Positions 1 to 5,049 of a DNA stretch of 5,049 bases are shown one piece after another. Source of the stretch: Pseudomonadota bacterium (GTDB taxonomy: Bacteria > Pseudomonadota > Alphaproteobacteria > Rhizobiales > Xanthobacteraceae); contig JAEVZN010000467.1 of the NCBI GenBank assembly GCA_023392205.1, forward strand, positions 1 to 5,049. Direction: 5' to 3'. Position 1 is the first letter of the stretch, and the number at the start of each line of letters is the position of its first letter. The notes below the pieces were generated by a model. The model made no database searches and had not been told where the DNA came from. It was given only the letters and a program-made list of their open reading frames with translations. The position numbers and the translations under genes are program-made.

Positions 1-48
1 ATTGGGGGCGGTAACGCTTTCGGTCCTCTGCGTTTCGGCAACGATCAT
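1..48 (-). CDS. Start of an unidentified fourth operon gene (3'-truncated by window edge)
   Basis: Sixteen codons are visible, beginning MIVAETQRTESVTAPN and open to the window edge. The ATG at 48-46 overlaps the gamma stop TGA (47-45) in an ATGA arrangement, and GGGAGGA sits about 7 bases upstream. This is the same coupling seen between alpha and beta, so a real gene is likely. The visible residues are polar and carry no motif, signal peptide or metal ligand, so the product cannot be named. Formate dehydrogenase operons often continue with maturation genes (FdhD sulfurtransferase, FdhE, molybdenum-cofactor guanylyltransferase), but that is only a contextual guess. Confidence 0.72.
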   Translation of the reverse strand, partial: MIVAETQRTESVTAPN

Positions 49-1016
49 GATGTTTTCCTCCCGGAATCCGGGTGGCGCTCGCTGCGCGTGAAATGAAAAT
101 AGTCGTGCGGGCGCCTGGCGGATTCATTGCCAGCGCGCAGGATCACACCGCGCATCGTGACGCTGCCGCACAACGTGAGGACCGCCGCGACGACAACCAG
201 CATCGCAGGCGCCGGATACAGACTGGCCGCCATGAAGAGGATCAGCGGCAACCCGCTGCCTGCAATCTGCGCACCGATCAGATGGAGGATGCCGTAGCCG
301 CCGCGCAGGGCGCCCGCCACACCTTCGCGGTGACAGGTCGTCTGCCACACGAGGGACGCCACCAGTTCAACGGCCAGCGCCAGCGCAGCGGTCAGCGCGA
401 GGGCGCGCATCGCCACCGGATCGGAAAGCAAAATGGCAAGGAGTGCCAGCAACGCCGCGCCGCTGGCCATCGCCGAGGCGGCAAAGCGGGCGCCGAGGCT
501 TGCCGGTGCTGCGGCCCAGAGCGGGGTTGAAGTGGCGGCTGCAAACGCCGCCGGATAGGACATCATGCTAAGTGCAGGCACGCTTGCAATCGCGCCCAGC
601 ACCAGCGCCGTCAACGTCCAGCCGAGCAGATGTGCGAGCAGCGCCAGCACGCTGAAAAAGCCGAAGCTTGTCAGTGTATAAGTGCCGATCGACATCGGCG
701 ATGTGGGACGGAAGATGCGCAGCATGTTGTAGAAGCGCTGCGGCGTATGCAATTCGTAGATCAGCAACGCTCCGCCCGCGATCGCGCAGACCACGGCCAC
801 GATCCGCGCTGCCTGCACCAAGGGCGCACCGGCGGCGCCGCCTGCAATATCCAGCAGCGTTGCAAGGATCTGCGCACTGCCGGCAATGCCCGCCACGGTG
901 ATGTAAAGGCCGACCAGCCAGCCATAGACGCTGGGCTTGAGCGCGGGCCGTCCGCCATAACTCGGCAATTGCGGATGATCGTCTCGGGGCGGGGTGGACG
1001 GGACAAAGCCTGGCAT
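45..1016 (-). CDS. NrfD/PsrC-family membrane anchor (gamma) subunit of the formate dehydrogenase
   Basis: This 323-residue integral membrane protein probably hands electrons from the beta subunit to quinone. Hydrophobic stretches suggest about eight helices, near residues 31-57, 66-89, 109-133, 134-160, 178-198, 201-225, 242-264 and 268-290. Family-like signatures include LHTPQRFYNMLRIFRPTSPM before helix 3 and SYPAAFAAATSTPLW after helix 4, which resemble NrfD/PsrC (polysulfide reductase/DMSO reductase anchor) proteins. It does not resemble the four-helix diheme cytochrome b FdnI. The N-terminus is proline-rich and polar with no signal peptide; the C-terminus is a basic, polar tail. The ATG at 1016 is preferred because GGGAGG lies 5 bases upstream. 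A GTG at 1031 overlapping the beta stop would add five residues (MREGN) but would place that ribosome site inside the gene. The gene lies 11 bases after beta and its stop overlaps the next start. The NrfD-superfamily call is strong; quinone reactivity is inferred. Confidence 0.88.
   Translation of the reverse strand: MPGFVPSTPPRDDHPQLPSYGGRPALKPSVYGWLVGLYITVAGIAGSAQILATLLDIAGGAAGAPLVQAARIVAVVCAIAGGALLIYELHTPQRFYNMLRIFRPTSPMSIGTYTLTSFGFFSVLALLAHLLGWTLTALVLGAIASVPALSMMSYPAAFAAATSTPLWAAAPASLGARFAASAMASGAALLALLAILLSDPVAMRALALTAALALAVELVASLVWQTTCHREGVAGALRGGYGILHLIGAQIAGSGLPLILFMAASLYPAPAMLVVVAAVLTLCGSVTMRGVILRAGNESARRPHDYFHFTRSERHPDSGRKTS
56..62 (-). promoter_or_regulatory. Ribosome binding site of the fourth gene
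   Basis: GGGAGGA reads on the minus strand, 7 bases (55-49) before the ATG at 48, inside the last codons of the gamma gene. It partly overlaps a 13-base imperfect palindrome at 60-72 (CCCGGA, one base, TCCGGG). A one-base loop is too tight for a full hairpin, so no regulatory role is claimed. Confidence 0.72.
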
Positions 1017-1020
1017 GTTG

Positions 1021-1029
1021 CCCTCCCTC
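1021..1029 (-). promoter_or_regulatory. Ribosome binding site deciding the gamma subunit start
   Basis: GAGGGAGGG on the minus strand contains GGGAGG (1027-1022), which ends 5 bases before the ATG at 1016. It overlaps the beta stop codon (1030-1028). Its position favours the ATG at 1016 over the upstream GTG at 1031, which would start before the site. Confidence 0.75.
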
Positions 1030-1939
1030 ACATGAAAGCCAGCAGAACGAGCGCGGCGGCCACGGTGAGCGCGGCGGACGTGGCCAGTGCCGTCGTCAAT
1101 GCCGGACGCACGCGGTTAGACGCACGTGTCGGCGCGGGCGGAAGATTGTAGATTTCCGGCCGCTCCGTCAGCAGGAAGAAGGCATTCAGCCGCCCGAGAT
1201 CGCCGGTGGCGCCGGGGCTGTCGGGCACGCCGTAGAGATAGGCATTGTCGACGCCGAGACCATGCAACTGGTCGACACGGTCGCGCGCGCGCGTGTCGAG
1301 GTCGGACAATTCGCCGAACTGGATGGAGTCGGTTGGGCAGGACTTGGCGCAGGCCGGCTCAAGTCCGCCCTTCAGCCGGTCATAGCAGAGCGTGCATTTA
1401 TGCGCCTTGCCGTCCGACTTTTCGAGCTCGATCACACCGAACGGACAGGCCGGCACGCAATAGCCACAACCGTTGCAGATATCCTGCTGCACCACCACGG
1501 AATCGAATTCGGTGCGGAAGATCGCGCCGGTCGGGCAGGCTTCGAGGCACGGCGCGTTGCTGCAATGCTTGCAGACATCGCTCATCATCAGCCAGTGGCT
1601 CTGGAATGGCGGCATCTCGGTCGGCCGCGTCGCGTCGGCACCGAAATTCTCGACGAATTTCACATGCCGCCAGGTATGCGCCGACAATTCGCGCGTATTG
1701 TCATAGCTCTGCCCCGACAATCCGGCTGTCGACGAGGGCAAAACATTCCATTCCTTGCAGGCCACCTCACAGGCCTTGCAGCCGATGCACAAGGTGGTGT
1801 CGGTAAAGAAGCCGTATTGCTTGCCGGGCTCGATCAGGGTGCCCGCCGTCATCACCGATTCCGACAGCGCAACATCCTCATTGGCGGCGCGGTTCAGTGC
1901 GCCTGCGGGCGCGGAGCGGTTCTGCAGCTGCGTGCTCAT
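1028..1939 (-). CDS. fdoH: Formate dehydrogenase beta subunit, four-[4Fe-4S] ferredoxin-type, membrane-anchored (FdnH/FdoH type)
   Basis: This 303-residue electron-transfer subunit relays electrons from alpha to the membrane subunit. All 16 expected cysteines are visible in four groups: C51/54/57/61 (CIGCKACEVAC), C123/126/131/135, C155/158/161/165 (CNGCGYCVPAC) and C182/185/197/201. This is the spacing of FdnH/FdoH and the wider DmsB/HybA ferredoxin-type group. The sequence CKEWN and the segment after the last cluster also resemble FdnH. Residues about 279-302 form one hydrophobic helix after a short basic stretch (TRASNRVR), like the single transmembrane helix of E. coli FdnH. Here the protein ends at the helix, whereas FdnH has a further charged tail. 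The ATG at 1939 overlaps the alpha stop (ATGA) and has a GAGGAGG site 7 bases upstream, which fixes the start. About 45 residues precede the first cluster. The context between alpha and an NrfD-type gene supports the assignment. Confidence 0.95.
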   Translation of the reverse strand: MSTQLQNRSAPAGALNRAANEDVALSESVMTAGTLIEPGKQYGFFTDTTLCIGCKACEVACKEWNVLPSSTAGLSGQSYDNTRELSAHTWRHVKFVENFGADATRPTEMPPFQSHWLMMSDVCKHCSNAPCLEACPTGAIFRTEFDSVVVQQDICNGCGYCVPACPFGVIELEKSDGKAHKCTLCYDRLKGGLEPACAKSCPTDSIQFGELSDLDTRARDRVDQLHGLGVDNAYLYGVPDSPGATGDLGRLNAFFLLTERPEIYNLPPAPTRASNRVRPALTTALATSAALTVAAALVLLAFM

Positions 1940-4900
1940 TGCGCCGCCTCCTCGAGTTCGACCTTGCGCAAGGTACCGCGACGCAGGTTGCAGGTCAGCG
2001 CCTTGTTTTCATGCATGCTGGTATTGGCGTCGCCGACCACCGCGGTGAGCACGTTGGTCAGGTCGCCGGTGGCATAGCCTTCCCAGCCGAAATGCCACGG
2101 CATGCCGATCTGGTAGATCTTGCGCCCGGCAATGCGGAAGGGCCGCAGGCGCGGCGTGATCATGGCGCGTGTCTGGATCTCCCCGCGCGCGGTGGAGATC
2201 ACCACGCTATCGAGATGCTCGATGCCGAGTTCGGCGGCGAGTTCGGGCGGAATCTCCGCAAAGCCTTCCGGTTGCAATTCGGCGGTGGACGGCACGAGGC
2301 GGGTGGGCGCACCGCCGGTGTGATGCTCCGTCAGCCGATAGGTAGTGAGCGCATAAGGGTAAGCCGGATCGGCGATGTCATGCAGCCTGTTATAGGCACG
2401 CTCCCATTTCTTCGCGGTGGGGCTCGTTTCCTGACTGTACAGAGGATTGTGAACCGGCGATTCAATCGGCTCGTAATGTGTCGGCAGCGGGCCGTCCTTG
2501 AGACCCGAAGTGACGAAGATATGTCCGCGTCCGTCGGGCATCATGATGAAGGGATCTGCACCGCCGATCGCATCCATCCCGGCGGGCTTCTTCTCCCAGT
2601 CGGGAACGAAACCGGGAGCCTTTGTCTCCTCGAAATCGATAACATCAGAGCCGGTCCATTTGCCCTGGCTGTCGTCCCAAGACATCAGCTTCTTGCGCTC
2701 GGACCAGGGCTTGCCATGCGGGTCGGCCGAGGCACGATTGTAGAGCGAGCGGCGGTTGGCGGGCCATGCGAAGGCCCAGTTCAGATGCGTACCCGGCCCG
2801 TCGGCGGCCTCGGGCTTGCGCTCGCGGGTCTTGTTGAAATCCGCATCCGGATAAGCGCCGACATAGAGCCAGCTTCCGCAGGCCGTGGAGCCATCGTCCT
2901 TGAGTTCGGAGAAATCGCGCAATTGCCGCCGGTCGTCCCAGGTATAGCCGTTGATCTCCTTGAGCACCGCTTCGGCTGACGGCTCCTGCCGCGCATCCTG
3001 CAACGGATAATCCAACGTGAGATTCTGGATCGGCTCGTCCTTGGCATCGTTGCTGTCGGCATAGAGCGCCTTCAGCCGGCGGCCGAGATGATAGATGAAC
3101 CAGAGTTCCGAGCGGCTGTCGCCAGGCCCGTCCACCACCTGATCGTGCCACTGAATGAGCCTATGCGTGTTGGTGAAAGTGCCGCCCTTCTCGCCCGCGA
3201 AAGATGCCGGCATCAGGAAGACTTCGGTGCCGATATCCTCCGGCTTGAGGCCACCCCGCGTGACCGGATAGCCCTTGTACCAGAAGGACGCCGCCTCGAT
3301 CTCCGACATGTCGCGCACGACCAGCCATTCGAGATTACCGAGGCCCTCCTGGATCATGCGCGAATTGCTGCCACCCATGACGACATTCTGCCCGAGCAGG
3401 AACAGGCCCTTGATGAGGCCTTCCTTCATGGCAAGCGTCATCGGCAATTGCGAATGGTCGCCAACGATCTTCGGCAGCCAGTTATATCCGAAATCGTTCT
3501 CCTTCGTGGCCGCCTCGCCGTAATAGGCGCGCAGGAGGCTCACCATGTATTTCGGGAAATGGTGCCACCATCCGGTCGGCACCTGTTCGGCCTTGAGGTA
3601 ATCCTTCAGCGTCTGCTGCGGCCGGAATGCATGCGGCTGCGGCATATAGCTCGGCAGCATGTTGAACAGGGTCGGAATGTCGGTGCTGCCCTGAATGCTG
3701 GCATGCCCGCGCAGCGCGATGATGCCACCGCCCGGACGACCGACATTGCCGAGCAACGATTGCACGATGGCGGCGGTGCGGATCATCTGCACGCCGACCG
3801 AATGATGATTCCAGCCGACCGCATAAGCGATTGCGCCGGTGCGCTCGCGGCCAGAATTGCGGACCATCGCCTCCGCGACCTTCAGGAAGGTCTCGCGCGG
3901 ACAGCCCGTCACCTCCTCGACCTTTTCCGGGGTATAGGCGGCGTAGTGGCGGCGCAGGATCTGATAGACGCAATTGGGATGCTGCAGCGTCTCGTCGCGC
4001 GGTGGCGGACCTTCATGCAGAAGCCGTGTCTGCTTGCCGAAATCCTCCGCCGTGTCGAGATAATGCTCGGCCAGCGCCGAGGGCATCAGCATGCCCTCAT
4101 ATTGCCAGGTGTCGGACTGGTAGCTCTGCTTCTCCTCGTCCCAACCTGAGAACAGACCGTCGTTTTCGGACGTGTCCTTGTATTCCGGGTCGACGATGGT
4201 CGCGAGGTTCGTGTACGCGACGGCGTAGTCTCTGAAGAATCGGTCTTCTTCGAGCATGAACCGGATCAGACCGCCGAGAAATGCGATGTCGCTGCCGGCC
4301 CGAACGGGCGCGTAGATATCGGCCATCGCGGACGTGCGGGTGAAGCGCGGATCGGCGTGAATGATTGTGGCGCCACGCTTTTTCGCCTCCATCACGAAAC
4401 GGAAGGCGATCGGATGTGCCTCGGCCATGTTGGAGCCCATGATGAGCACGCAATCGGAATTGGCGAGATCCCATTGGGCCATGGTCGCCGCCCCGCGCCC
4501 GAAGGTCGCCCCTAAGCTGGGCACCGAATTGGCGTGGCAGATGCGCGCCTGGTTCTCGATCGCGACGATCCCGAGACCTGCGCCAAACACCTTTTTAATC
4601 AGGTAGTTCTCTTCATTGTCGAGGGTCGCGCCGCCGAGCGATCCGATTCCCAGCGTGTGGTTGACGGTCTCTCCGTCGGGCAATTCGCGCACAAAGGTCT
4701 CGTCGCGGGTCTGCTTCACCCGCTCCGCGATGCGGTCCATCGCCCATTCGAGCGGCTTGTCTTCCCATTTGGTGGCATAGGGCGCGCGATACTTGACCGT
4801 CGTGAGCCGCTCGGGATTGGCGAGCAAACTCAGCGTGGCCGCGCCTTTCGGGCACAGCGTGCCCTGATTGACGGGGCTGCGCGGATCGCCCTCGACATGG

Positions 4901-5049
4901 ATCACCTCGCCGTCCTTTGCGTAGATGAGCTGGGCGCAACCCACTGCGCAATAGGGACAAATGCTGGTACCGACCCGGTCGGCCTGCTCCAGCCGCGGCC
5001 GCAATTGCTCGGAGGCCTGGCTGCGCGCGGCGGCGTCCTTGCTGTCGGC
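1936..5049 (-). CDS. fdoG: Formate dehydrogenase alpha (catalytic) subunit, FdnG/FdoG type, Cys-containing, 5'-partial
   Basis: This molybdopterin oxidoreductase oxidises formate to CO2 at a Mo/W-bis-MGD centre and passes electrons to the beta subunit. Residues are numbered from the TTG codon at 5004. C16, C19, C23 and C51 (CPYCAVGC, then CPKGA) form the N-terminal [4Fe-4S] site, and K53 is the conserved lysine between cluster and cofactor. The active-site motif NQARICHA puts C156 (TGC, 4537-4539) where E. coli FdnG has selenocysteine, followed by H157. R432 in ALRGHASIQG matches the family's catalytic arginine. The C-terminal molybdopterin-binding domain covers about 880-1010 (TTYRLTEH, GDANTS). 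Similarity to remembered E. coli FdnG (1015 aa) runs end to end, with about 24 extra residues at 301-335. The frame stays open from 5004 to 5049 without an ATG, and the TTG lacks a convincing ribosome site, so the true start and any Tat signal lie outside the window. The stop overlaps the beta start. The family call is firm; physiological direction is not shown. Confidence 0.95.
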   Translation of the reverse strand, partial: ADSKDAAARSQASEQLRPRLEQADRVGTSICPYCAVGCAQLIYAKDGEVIHVEGDPRSPVNQGTLCPKGAATLSLLANPERLTTVKYRAPYATKWEDKPLEWAMDRIAERVKQTRDETFVRELPDGETVNHTLGIGSLGGATLDNEENYLIKKVFGAGLGIVAIENQARICHANSVPSLGATFGRGAATMAQWDLANSDCVLIMGSNMAEAHPIAFRFVMEAKKRGATIIHADPRFTRTSAMADIYAPVRAGSDIAFLGGLIRFMLEEDRFFRDYAVAYTNLATIVDPEYKDTSENDGLFSGWDEEKQSYQSDTWQYEGMLMPSALAEHYLDTAEDFGKQTRLLHEGPPPRDETLQHPNCVYQILRRHYAAYTPEKVEEVTGCPRETFLKVAEAMVRNSGRERTGAIAYAVGWNHHSVGVQMIRTAAIVQSLLGNVGRPGGGIIALRGHASIQGSTDIPTLFNMLPSYMPQPHAFRPQQTLKDYLKAEQVPTGWWHHFPKYMVSLLRAYYGEAATKENDFGYNWLPKIVGDHSQLPMTLAMKEGLIKGLFLLGQNVVMGGSNSRMIQEGLGNLEWLVVRDMSEIEAASFWYKGYPVTRGGLKPEDIGTEVFLMPASFAGEKGGTFTNTHRLIQWHDQVVDGPGDSRSELWFIYHLGRRLKALYADSNDAKDEPIQNLTLDYPLQDARQEPSAEAVLKEINGYTWDDRRQLRDFSELKDDGSTACGSWLYVGAYPDADFNKTRERKPEAADGPGTHLNWAFAWPANRRSLYNRASADPHGKPWSERKKLMSWDDSQGKWTGSDVIDFEETKAPGFVPDWEKKPAGMDAIGGADPFIMMPDGRGHIFVTSGLKDGPLPTHYEPIESPVHNPLYSQETSPTAKKWERAYNRLHDIADPAYPYALTTYRLTEHHTGGAPTRLVPSTAELQPEGFAEIPPELAAELGIEHLDSVVISTARGEIQTRAMITPRLRPFRIAGRKIYQIGMPWHFGWEGYATGDLTNVLTAVVGDANTSMHENKALTCNLRRGTLRKVELEEAAQ
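1947..1953 (-). promoter_or_regulatory. Ribosome binding site of the beta subunit gene
   Basis: GAGGAGG reads on the minus strand, 7 bases (1946-1940) before the ATG at 1939. It lies within the last codons of alpha, so beta translation probably depends on ribosomes finishing alpha. The site supports the 1939 start. Confidence 0.8.

Noticed and set aside
60..72. Palindrome CCCGGA-A-TCCGGG next to the fourth gene's ribosome site, considered as a terminator, operator or attenuator
   Set aside because: The one-base loop cannot close, no U-run follows, and it lies in the end of the gamma coding sequence. It is too short to separate from chance in GC-rich DNA.
630..1151. Plus-strand open frame opposite the membrane subunit
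   Set aside because: It is antisense to clear transmembrane coding sequence, and its Arg/Gln/Ala/His-rich product has no motif.
1262..2077. Plus-strand open frame (271 codons) opposite beta
   Set aside because: It mirrors the beta gene, whose 16 conserved cysteines show that the minus strand is the coding one.
1897..2979. Plus-strand open frame (360 codons) spanning the alpha/beta junction
   Set aside because: It is antisense to two well-supported genes, its composition is low-information, and it has no family signature. It is a GC-rich coding shadow.
3088..4149. Long plus-strand open frame (353 codons) opposite alpha
   Set aside because: It lies wholly antisense to the strongly supported alpha gene. 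The product has no recognisable domain and is rich in Arg/His/Leu, as expected of reverse-strand frames in GC-rich DNA.
1936..5004. Alternative identities for alpha: nitrate reductase NapA, assimilatory nitrate reductase, or NAD-dependent FdsA/FdhA
   Set aside because: The full-length resemblance, the NQARxCH motif, the TTYRLTEH C-terminal domain and the FdnH-type partner all point to the FdnG/FdoG group. No NAD/FMN-binding (FdsB-like) subunit is present in the window.
1..5049. Search for mobile elements, tRNA, CRISPR arrays, promoters and terminators
   Set aside because: The whole window is taken up by contiguous coding sequence with gaps of at most 11 bases. No direct-repeat arrays, tRNA-like folds or transposase signatures were seen.

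Overview
The window is a GC-rich piece of a proteobacterial genome carrying one tightly packed minus-strand operon with no intergenic space. It encodes a membrane-bound, respiratory-type molybdenum/tungsten formate dehydrogenase. High GC, NNC/NNG-biased codons and the protein style fit an alphaproteobacterium such as a member of the Rhizobiales (Bradyrhizobium-like). That placement is inference; nothing in the window fixes the genus.

In transcription order, right to left: (1) 5049-1936, the catalytic alpha subunit (FdnG/FdoG type), 5'-truncated by the window edge. It has an N-terminal [4Fe-4S] motif, a cysteine where E. coli FdnG/FdoG have selenocysteine, and a C-terminal molybdopterin-binding domain. 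(2) 1939-1028, the beta subunit (FdnH/FdoH type), with 16 cysteines arranged for four [4Fe-4S] clusters and a C-terminal membrane helix. (3) 1016-45, an approximately eight-helix NrfD/PsrC-type quinone-reactive anchor. (4) 48-1, the first 16 codons of a further gene that runs off the left edge and cannot be identified.

The genes are joined by 4-base ATGA overlaps (alpha/beta and gamma/gene 4) or an 11-base gap (beta/gamma). Each internal start has a purine-rich Shine-Dalgarno site inside the preceding gene, so translational coupling is likely. Electrons from formate oxidation at the Mo/W-bis-MGD site should pass through the alpha [4Fe-4S] cluster and the four beta clusters to the membrane quinone pool via the NrfD-type subunit. 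E. coli FDH-N/FDH-O instead use a diheme cytochrome b, FdnI/FdoI.

The system is a recognisable known enzyme family, not a wholly new one. The points most worth a second look are the FdnGH-type catalytic pair combined with an NrfD-type anchor, the Cys-for-Sec replacement, an insertion of about 24 residues in alpha, the unresolved N-terminus and export signal of alpha, and the unidentified fourth gene. I see no RNA genes, mobile elements, CRISPR arrays, promoters or terminators.
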